A stretch of DNA of 64,000 nucleotides, taken from Astrocystis sublimbata. Its lineage: Eukaryota; Ascomycota; Sordariomycetes; Xylariales; Xylariaceae. The position numbers were made by a program, and so were the translations under genes. Below, in pieces: positions 1 to 10,060 of the stretch (position 1 is the stretch's first letter; each line of letters begins with the position of its first letter). Below the pieces are notes generated by a model. That model made no database searches. It saw only the letters and a program-made list of their open reading frames with translations, and was not told the DNA's origin. Location: positions 248,001 to 312,000 of the forward strand of contig JAJNNY010000008.1 in NCBI GenBank assembly GCA_022453515.1, in the 5' to 3' direction.

Positions 1-2056
1 CTCGGACACCCTCGGCCGCCAGCCTGTCGCGCTTCGCATTCTGTCGCTTGAGGTACCAGCGGAAGTAGAGCAGCACGAACACCAGTGCCGCGTAGCACCC
101 GAGGTGGGTGAAGAAGGCGATCTGCGACGACGTCTCATGGTCAGCAAACGAATCAACAATGCAGTCGAGAATCCTGACGTACGTGGTAATTGGGCGCATC
201 TCTTGCGAGAAATACTTGCGGGCCTGCCATTGTCAGCTCCCGTCCCAATCCTCATCTCCCAATTTGGGCCCTAGCTGATCCGTGGTACACATACCGATGG
301 CGTTACCCGTTGCCCAGAAAATGAAGTTGATGGCGAGCACGACAGACTTCTTCGTCTGACCACCCACGTTCCGAGACAGGAGCGAGAGTCCCAGCGTCTG
401 GGCTGCCCAAAATGATAGCGTGATGTAATATGCGACCAAGAGCCCGACGTGTTGCGAGTACGTCTCATTGGGCACCGTAATGAGTAGAATCGTGCCGACA
501 AATGATCTGTGGTCGTTATGAGCTAACCTGTGAAACCAACCTCTCGAGATGCGAGGTTTGAGACTTACGGGATGATGAAACCCAACGCGATCAATAGACT
601 TTGTTCTGTTCTCCTCACCAGCCAGGCCGATCCGAGCAAAACAATGATAATGTATGCCCCCAGAACGATCGACAAGAGCTGTGTTTGGAGATTGGTGAAG
701 TTGAGATTGTTGGAAATGATAATATTGGCAAAACCGCCCAAGCCACTTGTCGGCAACGTTGTCGTAACTTGGATGCCAGCATAACACCATGTTTGCGGGT
801 CCGTGAGCGCATCATACACCTGGTCCTTTTTGAATTTGCGGTTCTGTAGACCTGTCTGATTATCACGAACACGCTCCACCATCAGTCGCTTGTCCTCTTC
901 GCTGAAGCACTTGGCCCGCATCGGCGAGTCCGGCATGTAAAATATAACGAAAGTACCGAAGAAGATCGAGATGATGCCATACGAAAGGAACAGCCATTGC
1001 CACGACTTGAGCGGCCCGGTGCTGATCAGAGTGAAGAGGTACGCTAGCAGCCCGCCGACGATCTGCTGGGCTCCGTTCATCATGTACCAGTATGTCACTC
1101 GAGTCGCCTGCTCCTCACGACGATACCACATAGCTGAAAGAACAACGAACGCGGGCTGACATGCCGACTCGAAAATGCCCAACAGTGTGCGGACTGTTAC
1201 TAGCCCGACAAAGTTCGAGCATGCGGCATGGCTAGCCAGAACGGCCCCCCAGGCGACAATGGAGAACCCCAGGTATTTCGCAATGGGTACTCGTGATATG
1301 ATATAGTTCTGCGTTGAGCGATAGTCAGAAACGCACCCAGTGGTACGTCGGGTACCGTGGCTGAAATGTTGTTTTACGTACCTGGGGATATTCTACGACC
1401 AGAATCGCGATGTAGATGCATGTTGTCAACCAGCTTGGGCATAAAACATGTCAGTCGAGACTCCCAACCTTAAAGTCATAGAAAGTGCCAGATCAAGCGA
1501 CACGATGGGACTAAAGTATCCAGCACCGCATGTTTTGATACATACCTGTACAGCTGGCTGATATTTCCTTCGGGTGTCAACAGGCCCGTATCTTTGGGCA
1601 GACCCATGATGGATGAGAACGAGAGTGTACCCTTGTCGATGGCCTATTTATCGCGCTGGAGTCAATAATTGCCTTTTATAGTAAAGACACTGCTCGTGAA
1701 ACATGGGTTTGCAGGTGTCTTGGGAGCATAGATACCTGTTACGGTAGTTTATGCCTCCGAGCCTTGCCAGAATGGGGAATAAAAGACTCCAGTGAACTGA
1801 CTTGGAGAAAGTACGTCGCGATCATGATTACAAGTACTCGGCGATCAACCAGCCTCCGAAGTCTCGTGTTTTCTTTAGCACTGATTTTAATGCGAGCTTG
1901 CGAGGCATATTTGGCAATTTCCTTGTCTACCCTGTCAAGCTGTGTGTGGTCACCCTTCAGCTCCATATCATCCGTAGCTGATAGGGTGCGGTGAGCCTCG
2001 ATGGTCGTTGAATCGACAGCCGACTCAGCATTATTCGGCACAGAAGATGCTGACAT
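1..2056 (-). CDS. Dal5-type MFS anion/organic acid transporter, 3' end off window
   Basis: Plasma-membrane major facilitator of the anion:cation symporter (allantoate permease) family. I read seven exons: 2056-1802, 1643-1546, 1433-1382, 1308-569, 506-295, 223-183 and 121-1, all in phase with GT..AG borders, giving about 506 residues before the left edge. The N-terminus is a soluble ~80-residue tail. It is followed by the family signatures 'ALDKGT'-like AIDKGTLSFSSIMGL, LLGIFESACQPAF, YPQNYIISRVP and the late GPQVFLARDAPNY. Hydrophobic segments fit about 12 helices, and the visible end is a basic cytoplasmic tail (YLKRQNAKRDRLAAEG), so little is missing. The start at 2056 is the first ATG in frame; the frame opens upstream only with TTG. 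It is divergent from the GH105 gene at 3222, which suggests import of a uronate-containing product, but Dal5 relatives also carry allantoate, nicotinate or dipeptides. The family call is firm; the substrate is unknown. Confidence 0.88.
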
Positions 2057-3221
2057 CGTGGCGAACAGCGAACAATGAAGCAATGTTGTATGCGGTTTTG
2101 GAATTAGCAGATGGGAGGATAATGAGGAAATAGAGGATTAGCCAATATGTTGATAAACAGATTGTGACAATCGATTTTAGGATCTGTTCCAGATGGCTTC
2201 ACCAATGTCCAGGTAAGCATCAGAATTTTATAGATCCTTGCTATGATTATGTATTGGATGTCAGTTGATGAGCAACTATTCTAGACCTCGGTATGCATTT
2301 CAATGTTTGCCCAGCTCCCATTCTGTCGAGAACAAGGGTATATATCTCGCCCAGTCGGGGGAATACTACACCAAGCGAGTTCATACTACGCTGCAAGCAA
2401 ACGCACGAGAAGCACGTGGCTCGCTGCTTCGTTTCCTTAATCACATGTACACATACAACGTTATTGCAGATAGACGCTCGACTACGATCGAGCTCACTCA
2501 CTATTGAACAAGCAAACCTGAATCTCTTTATTTGAGATCGCGGGGGAGGAGTGAGCGGGGAATTGCAAGGGTCAGTGCGGGCCCCATGGGGAAGTGTAAT
2601 CGAGCTGTGATTGATCGTCACTACGAAGCACGAAATATGGAGTGTTCCAATGGCAAGGGCATCTCTTTCAAACAGCGAGCGGGCCGGCATACTTGCCCTT
2701 GCCACCTCGGTGAGGGATGAGTGCGAGATGCGTAACTAATCTATCCCGAGCCCTACTCAAGTAAATGCAAGGACTTGACAAAGGGAAATCGGTGTAATGA
2801 TGCCCGAAGTATCCAGTGTCTTGGATGAAGCCCAGTTTCTCCACCAAAGATGACCGGGAATCCAGTCCCCAGCACGACCAACCCCAATAATGGGCGATTG
2901 CTGATCTGATAATGTTTCCTTTGGATGCGGGGGAGTTGCCAAGTCAAAGCCCTCACACGGTCTAGGCCTTACCGACGACACATCTTGGCAAGCATTTGAA
3001 CAGAATCGCTGTTACTATCATATGCTTTTGCCATAAGAACAATGGGACGAGACTTAATATTATGATTATACAGAAGGGTAATCCTCGAGAAAACTTACAC
3101 AAGCGCCCATTGCAAACTTGACGCATAACACATCTCAAACTGAGACATTACCAACACACTAGAATCATTAGTATCCCACGGTACTTTCCGATTAAGTTAC
3201 GGGAGCTTCTATTTTGAGGAT
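2057..3221. other. Divergent intergenic region between transporter and GH105
   Basis: About 1.16 kb separate the start codons of the transporter and the GH105 hydrolase, so both promoters lie here. The open frames inside overlap on both strands and look like no known protein. A CCACCAA heptamer near 2841 resembles the core of the GaaR-type CCNCCAA element but lacks the usual following T, so I do not call it a site. Confidence 0.5.
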
Positions 3222-4340
3222 ATGCCTCCACAAGCGCATGGCTTCAAGTCCAGCAATATCCACAGCAAGATCAAGCTCTTGATCGATGGTCTGGTCAACA
3301 TCAAAGATGAGTCGGGAAAGTACCTTATGACGCTAGCTGATGGCCGTGTCATCGACACAAAAGGATGGAACGACTGGGAGTGGACGCACGGGATCGGCCT
3401 CAACGGTATCTGGGCCTATTACTCATTAACAGGCGATGAGAAGTACCTGCAGATCATCGAAGACTGGTTCGCGGCTCGCTTTGCGGCAGGTGGCACAACA
3501 AAGAACATCAACACGATGGCCGTCTTCCTGACATTAGCCCACGTGTACGAGAAGACGGGGAACATCGCGTACCTGCCGTGGCTCGACAGCTGGGCGGAGT
3601 GGGCATATCACGACCTGGAGCGGACCAAGTACGGCGGCATGCAGCACATCACCTACCTCGAGGTCAATGACCAGCAGCTGTGGGACGACACACTCATGAT
3701 GACCGTGATGCCACTAGCCAAGATCGGGAAGCTGCTGAACCGACCACACTACATCGAAGAAGCGAAGCGGCAGTTCCTGCTACACATCAAATACCTCTTT
3801 GACGCGAAGACCGGCCTGTTCTTCCACGGCTGGACGTTCCACGAGGGCGGGCACAACTTCGCCGATGCGCGCTGGGCGCGCGGCAATGCCTGGCTGACGA
3901 TCGTGATACCTGACTTCCTGGAGCTGCTCGACTTTGCGCCAAACGATCCTATCCGGATCCATCTCATCGACACGTTGAATGCACAGTGCGAGGCGCTGAA
4001 GAAGCTGCAGACGCCGTCTGGTCTGTGGCGCACGCTCTTGGACCATCCTGAAGACGAAGGGTCGTATGTCGAGGCGAGCGCGACGGCGGGCTTTGCTTTT
4101 GGTATACTGAAAGCGCAGAGGAAGAAGTATATTGGGAAGGAGTATGGAGAGGTTGCACTCAAGGCTGTACAGGGGGTGCTGGACAGTATCGACAAAGATG
4201 GCGAGCTGCTGAACACGTCGTTCGGTACGGGCATGGGACACGATTTACAGCATTATAAGAATATACCCATCACCAGTATGCCGTATGGTCAGGCTATGGC
4301 GATGATGGCTTTGATCGAGTTCTTACGGGTGTTTATATAA
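3222..4340 (+). CDS. GH105 unsaturated rhamnogalacturonyl/glucuronyl hydrolase
   Basis: Single-exon gene of 372 residues, the usual length for glycoside hydrolase family 105 (YteR/YesR type). These (alpha/alpha)6-barrel enzymes hydrate the double bond of the 4,5-unsaturated uronic acid left by pectin or rhamnogalacturonan lyases and release it from the oligosaccharide. Seen here: WEWTHGIGLNGIWAYY near residue 60, QLWDDTLMM with D156 aligning with the known catalytic Asp of YteR, FFHGWTFHE, the ARWARGNAW motif, and a SYVEASATAGFAFG helix. The N-terminus (MPPQAHGF) has no signal peptide, so it should act in the cytosol on imported disaccharides. That fits the divergent transporter at 1-2056. 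The ATG at 3222 starts the conserved region with little to spare, so the start is well constrained. Whether it prefers rhamnogalacturonan or another uronate product cannot be told from sequence. Confidence 0.92.
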   Translation: MPPQAHGFKSSNIHSKIKLLIDGLVNIKDESGKYLMTLADGRVIDTKGWNDWEWTHGIGLNGIWAYYSLTGDEKYLQIIEDWFAARFAAGGTTKNINTMAVFLTLAHVYEKTGNIAYLPWLDSWAEWAYHDLERTKYGGMQHITYLEVNDQQLWDDTLMMTVMPLAKIGKLLNRPHYIEEAKRQFLLHIKYLFDAKTGLFFHGWTFHEGGHNFADARWARGNAWLTIVIPDFLELLDFAPNDPIRIHLIDTLNAQCEALKKLQTPSGLWRTLLDHPEDEGSYVEASATAGFAFGILKAQRKKYIGKEYGEVALKAVQGVLDSIDKDGELLNTSFGTGMGHDLQHYKNIPITSMPYGQAMAMMALIEFLRVFI

Positions 4341-4592
4341 AGGCTATACGAAGTTTTATATTATGGTTGATGCTCGCAATCATTGTTCGGGGTAACATTC
4401 CTGAACCCTGAAGATGGTCTACATGGACCAATGGAATTTGATTTTGTGTCGGGGCTTTGCGACAGGATGTGAAAAGCCCAGATACCATGGTCTGGAGGTA
4501 AGAATAGGCAAATAAACCTCAGCTTTGACCAATCCCCATGGCAATCAGAAAGACGACGAAAAAGGTAGTTCCGCCAAGACGGTGAGTGAAGG

Positions 4593-5441
4593 TTAAAGAT
4601 CAGTCGTCTCGCTCCAGCGATCCTCCTCCTCTTCCTCATCCTCCTCATTTTCCTCGTCGTCCTCGTCCTCGTCCTCGTCTTCGTCGTCCTCATCTCCTTC
4701 GTCCTTCACAATAACGAGTTTAGTATTGTGTTCCCTCCAATCCCAGTCAAAAGGGTGACCGCGAAAGAGGTTCAGCTTCTCGAGTTGAGCACGATGGCGA
4801 TGGCTTGAAGTCATGTCGTCATTGAACATCTTTTCATGTAGATTGTATGACATAAGATCTATCAGACCGTAGAAACGTAAGAACCTGAACTGCACTTCGG
4901 GGGGAATGATGCGCGCCCAGACTTCGAGAGCTGACCAACAGACCGACGTACAGTTGACTGCGAGGGTGCGTAGGCCAGTGCACTGCCGAAGTGCCTGCTG
5001 GAGGGGCGCGTGGAGAACTTCTGCTCTATCATGAAGCACCAACGGAAGCACAAACGTGTTGACATAGACATATCGAAGCAGTGTACGGTGCTCAGGTCGC
5101 ATATCCTGGCCAACGTATTTGGTGAAATCGAATTCATTCCTGAGAAAAAAGACATTTTTCTCCCAGAAGGTTGATATTGCCTCGGTATGAATGGACCTAC
5201 TGACACGGAGAAGTTTCACGCCTTCTCGAGCATGGCGACGACTCTTGAGTAGTCTCTTGAAAGGCTGTTGAAGATGATCTATGCTTTGAGATGCGTCAGA
5301 TACGGCGTAGGGGTCAGGTCTGTGAATGCAGCCCCATTTGGGCGGCTCGATCAAGACACGTTCATATATCATCAGTCGGACTTCGAGAGGGAGAGTCGCT
5401 AAGGTCCCCAGGGACTGAGAATACTCATTTCTCTCATCCAT
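4593..5441 (-). CDS. F-box/2EXR-like fungal protein with acidic tail
   Basis: Single-exon 282-residue protein. Near the N-terminus, LATLPLEVRLMIYERVL is the typical opening of the fungal 2EXR/F-box-like families, where a short amphipathic helix follows a Leu-Pro pair. Further on, LLRVSRSIHTEAISTFWEKN is also typical ('R..hxEa...yw..n'). After about residue 100 the chain is helical without recognised domains. The last ~45 residues are almost entirely Asp and Glu, encoded by imperfect GAGGAC/GAGGAA triplet repeats. In yeast such proteins often act as substrate adaptors, but no SKP1 contact can be shown here and no function should be assumed. It lies tail-to-tail with the GH105 gene (252 bases apart). 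Codons look normal for the neighbourhood. Confidence 0.7.
   Translation of the reverse strand: MDERNEYSQSLGTLATLPLEVRLMIYERVLIEPPKWGCIHRPDPYAVSDASQSIDHLQQPFKRLLKSRRHAREGVKLLRVSRSIHTEAISTFWEKNVFFLRNEFDFTKYVGQDMRPEHRTLLRYVYVNTFVLPLVLHDRAEVLHAPLQQALRQCTGLRTLAVNCTSVCWSALEVWARIIPPEVQFRFLRFYGLIDLMSYNLHEKMFNDDMTSSHRHRAQLEKLNLFRGHPFDWDWREHNTKLVIVKDEGDEDDEDEDEDEDDEENEEDEEEEEDRWSETTDL
4612..4701 (-). repeat. Imperfect GAD/GAG triplet repeat encoding an acidic tail
   Basis: On the plus strand this stretch is a run of CTC, GTC, CTT and TCC triplets. In the minus-strand gene it encodes an almost pure Asp/Glu tail. Such triplet tracts change length by replication slippage, so the tail length probably varies between strains. 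Confidence 0.7.
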
Positions 5442-7417
5442 CTTGGCGCATGGATTTGAGATGCTGGAATCTGTGCCACTGAACTTTTTGTGTGGTAAAA
5501 TGTCAATTCTGGATGTATATCGATTGAACAGAAGAGGGCTGGGTTCCTGGCTTGGTACACATGGATAAATCTAACTTTCCACTGATGACTTGATTACGAG
5601 CAATGCGAACAACTTGAGCCTTGAGGTTGGGCTTTATAAATACCTAGTATGACGCGCCCTGCAGCAATCGGTTCCCTCGGCAACCATACTCTTGTATTGA
5701 TGGTGATTGTAGCGGGAAAGCGAGGCCCGAGTATATGTGTGCTGAAGGTGCTACTTATATGTACTTAACCTAAGGTAGGTATGTACTGGAAGAAGGTGGC
5801 CAAGCCAGTCGGAGTGAAATGACTGCTACTATAACATTCAAGCGAGACAAGTACGCACCTGCAACCCTTCTCAAATTGAAACGGAAATTAACAATTCAAA
5901 AAGAAGTGTGGAATTACTCTCATGTCAGATATAAGAGGTACGTACATATGCGCTTGATCAGGCGCAGGGCCATCGTGGGTGAGTAGGTGGTTATTGGATG
6001 TTTTCATCCCTCAAGACTTTGCGCATTTCAATAGTCGACGGCAAGGTACGCTCTCCCAACTCCCAATTTACTTTGGTAGGGAATAATTCATTCGAAAGCA
6101 GGGAAAGTGCATTATTGCTCGCCTGGAACTTAACGATGGTAGAATTCAGGCTTCTGAGGTATGAGCGAGTCCTCGATAAGCGCAGTAGGTAGTTCTGGCT
6201 CCGGCGGAGGTGCCCGAAGCATGGCCGAATTCGGACTCGATTGGATCCTCCATCTCCCGCATCTCCGGGGCAGAAACCCGGGGTTTAGTTTAGTTAATTA
6301 TTTTACCTGAGGACCTAGCTAATTGTAGATAGGAGTAACTAGGTAGTCGGACGATTGATAACGAAATCCGGAGAACCCTGTTTCTGCGTAACGTAATTCC
6401 TTATCTATCTACAGTACACTTGAATCCCTGCCGGCACGTACGTGCAAAGAAGTCAGATAGGGCCTGAACGCAGACCTGCAATTGGCTGAAGATCTGATAT
6501 CTAGGTTTCCGCTTACATGTTCTGTTGGCTAACAGTCGCACTCGAGGCACTGTCGGGTCGGTTCGCAGATCCTAGCTCCCTTTCGACAATACGACGATAA
6601 GGTGCATATTGTACATATTTCTCCGACATTCACCGTTTACCGCCATGGTTGTTACCTATTACCCACCGCAGTAGGATAGGGCAGGACCATTTAACTTTCG
6701 CATTGCATGAGGTGTCATGTCAAAGTAGGTACTACTGCCCCCGTAGATCCGTCCGCCCATGCTCATCTGCAACATCAACCACGGTTGTCCCACGCGACCT
6801 GTCTGTCTGTCTGTCTGTCTTCTTGCCGTGCGTGCCTTATCAGGGTGACATCAATGCGACGCCCCCCAGAGGCGCCTTATCGACCAATCCCGATCCTCGC
6901 TGCCAACGACGCTCACATTGCACGCAGATACGGCACCTCCCCCCGCGGAACCGGTGCGTTTCCATTCAGCCTGGCGTAGGGCTAGCCAGCCATGGCGCTC
7001 ATTGCCCTTTGTTACCTACCTCACCTCTACTGTATACATGGTGCATAGTATGATGATCGAGTGAGACAAGTCTTGGGCGTGTGGGGGTGGATGGTTCCAT
7101 GCCTGCATCTAGATGGATGATGGATGGATGTTATGCTTGCTGCTCGGCTATCTGGTAGTGTCACTTCAATGGGAGATGGGTGTACAGGTACAGGTATGGT
7201 CCGGTATAAAGACCAGCGTTGCGACTATAGGGTGATATTAGAGTTTGACCTTGCGATCATTTGGTGGTATTGCAGCTACTCTGTAACAGTCCGTATTGTG
7301 ACTTCATAGCCATCAGCATCTCAGCAGGTCCATTGACGCGAGTGGAGGATAACCAAGAATATACCAAATCCAAGTACGATAACATCGTCTCCTCGCAAGG
7401 AGAACATATCAATCACC
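5442..7417. other. Intergenic region upstream of the urea transporter
   Basis: About 2 kb with no protein I can support; the open frames are short and overlap. It holds a CTGT/GTCT tetranucleotide microsatellite around 6799-6820 and several HGATAR sites (listed separately). The proximal part must contain the promoter and 5' leader of the gene at 7418. Confidence 0.5.
6327..7382. promoter_or_regulatory. HGATAR (AreA/GATA) sites upstream of the urea transporter
   Basis: Six matches to the GATA-factor core HGATAR lie upstream of the start at 7418: 6327-6332 AGATAG, 6356-6361 TGATAA, 6401-6406 and 6405-6410 (minus strand AGATAA and AGATAG, overlapping), 6595-6600 CGATAA, and 7377-7382 CGATAA. 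Urea permeases of filamentous fungi are known to be AreA-dependent. The motif is short and common, so this is suggestive only; the overlapping pair at 6401-6410 is the best candidate. Confidence 0.45.
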
Positions 7418-9743
7418 ATGGACGGTACTGTAGCCCGCACGCCTCTCAGCCAGGGCGTCGGGTATGGCATCGTCCTCGGCTTAGGCTTCGGCTTTGCCTT
7501 GGGCATGATTCTCGTCACCGTTGTCCTGAAGCGCTACAATGCGGAGCGCCAGACATCGGAAATGTTCAACACGGCCGGGAGAACCGTCAAGAGCGGGCTC
7601 GTCGGTTCTGCCGTTGTGTCCTCGTGGACCTGGGCAGCCACTTTGCTTCAGAGCTCCGGCGTTTGTTACCGGTACGGTGTCTCGGGGCCGTTCTGGTACG
7701 CTTCGGGGGCGACGGTTCAGATCCTACTCTTTGCTACGCTGGCTATCGAACTGAAGAGGCGCGCGCCAAATGCGCATACTTTTCTGGAGGTGTAGGTACC
7801 TACCTCTCAAGACATCGTCGGCTGTGTGTATTGATTTAACTGATGTCATTCCAACGAATAGTATCAAGGCGAGATATGGCACGATACCCCATCTCGTCTT
7901 CATGGTCTTTGGACTGGTGACGAACATCCTCGTCAGCTTGATGCTGGTCGTGGGTGGCTCGGCGACCGTGAGCGCTCTCACTGGAATGCATGAGATCGCG
8001 GCCATTTATCTCTTGCCCGTTGGTGTTATCGCCTATACCATGGTCGGTGGTCTGAAGGCTACTATCCTCACAGACTGGATTCATACTTTCATCCTGCTCA
8101 TTATCATCATTGTCTTCTCGCTCACGGCTTATGCCACGTCTGAGACCCTGGGCTCTCCCTCTGCTGTCTATGACCGCTTGGTTGAGGCGGCAGCTGCTCA
8201 CCCTGTCGATGGAAATGCGCAAGGGAGCTATTTAACTATGCGTGAGTGGTGGTGAATCAGTTGGTACATGTGCCTCCCGAGAGCTGACAAATGACCCCTA
8301 GGCTCGACACAGGGAGTCATCTTCTTCGTGATCAACATTGTAGGCAATTTCGGAACCGTTTTCCTCGACAACGGCTATTACAACAAAGCGATAGCAGCAT
8401 CGCCCGTCCACGCACTCCCCGGCTACATCCTAGGCGGCCTGAGCTGGTTCGCGATCCCGTGGCTAACTGCCACAACGATGGGGCTGTCGGCTCTCGCCCT
8501 CGAAAACACCCCGGCTTTCCCAACATACCCCAACCGGATGACAGAGCAGGAAATATCATCCGGCCTGGTCCTTCCATACGCTTCCGTCGCACTTTTGGGT
8601 CGAGGCGGCGCGATCGGGACCTTGCTCATCATCTTCCTCGCTGTGACCTCGGCGACTTCCTCCGAGCTGATCGCCGTGTCGTCAATCTTCACATACGACT
8701 TATACCGAACGTATTTCAAACCCAACGCGAGCGGAAAACGACTGATCTATATGTCGCATGTAATCGTTTGTGTATACGCCTTATTCATCTCGACTTTCTC
8801 CGTGGGTCTCTACTATGCTGGGATTTCGATGGGTTACCTCTACCTTCTGATGGGTTGCCTCATTTCGTCAGCGGTGGTACCGGCTACTCTGACGCTGGTG
8901 TGGTCGGGGCAGAATAGATGGGCTGCTGCGCTGTCGCCCCCACTTGGTCTGGCCTTTGCGCTGGTTGCGTGGCTTGTCACTGCCTCTAAGGAGTGCGGTG
9001 TTTTGGACGTTGCTTGCACTGGCTCGAATAACCCCATGCTTGCTGGGAACGGTAAGGATGACTGACGGACCTGTTCAAATCACAGTAGCTAACACATTAG
9101 TAGTGACCGCGTTACTATCCCCCGTTGTGCTGATTCCCATCTTTACTTTAATCTTTGGATTGGTAGGTAAAGCCTGTTGCGTTGTGCCTGCTGAATTGCA
9201 CCGGCGCAAATTCTTATCATTCTGACTCGATTGCAGGATAAATACGACTGGAAGTCGATGATGCAGATCCGCAAAGCCGACGATCACGAAATAGGGGACG
9301 TTGCCAGCGCCGACGTCGAGCAACCTGTCAGCAGGCGACCCATCGAGACGCATGACGAGTTCGCAGATGAGCAGACGAAACTTTTGCGCGCGAGCAAAAT
9401 ATCCAAGTGGACGACCGTAGGACTTACCCTAGCTTTCCTTATCCTGTGGCCGTTCCCCATGTACGGTTCGTCTTACGTCTTTTCTAAACCCTTCTTTACG
9501 GGATGGGTGACGGTGGGCATCATCTGGATCTTCGGTTCGCTGGGTGCGGTGGGGTTATTTCCGATTTTTGAGGGAAGGCATACTCTCAAGCACACTTTCA
9601 AATCTATCTACTTGGATCTTTCAGGCAAGAAGCATGTCAGGACGATCCAGGCGGAGAGGCCCGTATCCGAAGAGAAACGCGCCTCTAGTTCGGAGACACC
9701 CTCGAAGAAAGATAGCACCACCGTGGGCGAAGACCACATTTGA
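7418..9743 (+). CDS. DUR3: Urea active transporter (DUR3/UreA, sodium-solute symporter family)
   Basis: High-affinity urea transporter of the solute:sodium symporter family, expected in the plasma membrane; fungal members use protons. Five exons: 7418-7791, 7862-8241, 8302-9051, 9101-9162 and 9237-9743, giving about 690 residues, the normal length. Recognisable segments are [17 protein letters not shown] at the N-terminus, [28 protein letters not shown] across intron 1, [37 protein letters not shown] and the late DKYDWKSM in exon 5. The C-terminal tail is hydrophilic and Ser/Lys-rich. About 15 hydrophobic segments can be counted. Exon 4 begins at a tandem TAGTAG acceptor, so two isoforms differing by one Val are possible. 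Intron 1 carries an AGGTACCTACCT palindrome right at the donor. GATA motifs lie upstream. The family call is very secure; the exon 4 edge is the least certain part. Confidence 0.95.
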
Positions 9744-10060
9744 AATCGGACATTTAACGATATCGTCGAGGAAGACTACTGAGGTATATATGTCGAGACC
9801 TAGAAGTTAAGTACCTAGGTAGCCATCGTGTGTTGATTATATGGCGCTAGCTTCAAGCAAGGCTGCCGACACCTCAATGCATTGGGCTACAAAATGATAC
9901 AAAAAAGAACAATGGATATATCTTCGCTATAATTATGCTCATATGATTTATTGGAGAACGCTAGCAGAAATGCTCTTAAGGTATCCGCTTATAGAATCCC
10001 GTCGGGGTCCTAGTATATATACATATTATCTCAATAGAATGTGGTTATTGAGCTGTCCCC
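9744..10060. other. Convergent 3' intergenic region
   Basis: About 317 bases between two convergent stop codons. AT-rich towards the right, with AGTACCTAGGTAG near 9810 and a TATATATA run near 10012. I see no gene; it should hold both 3' untranslated regions. Confidence 0.5.

Noticed and set aside
6799..6820. Tetranucleotide repeat as a CRISPR or regulatory array
   Set aside because: A simple GTCT microsatellite without spacers.
7261..7839. 192-codon plus frame over DUR3 exon 1
   Set aside because: Reads the DUR3 exon in a different frame; DUR3 frame has the family sequence.
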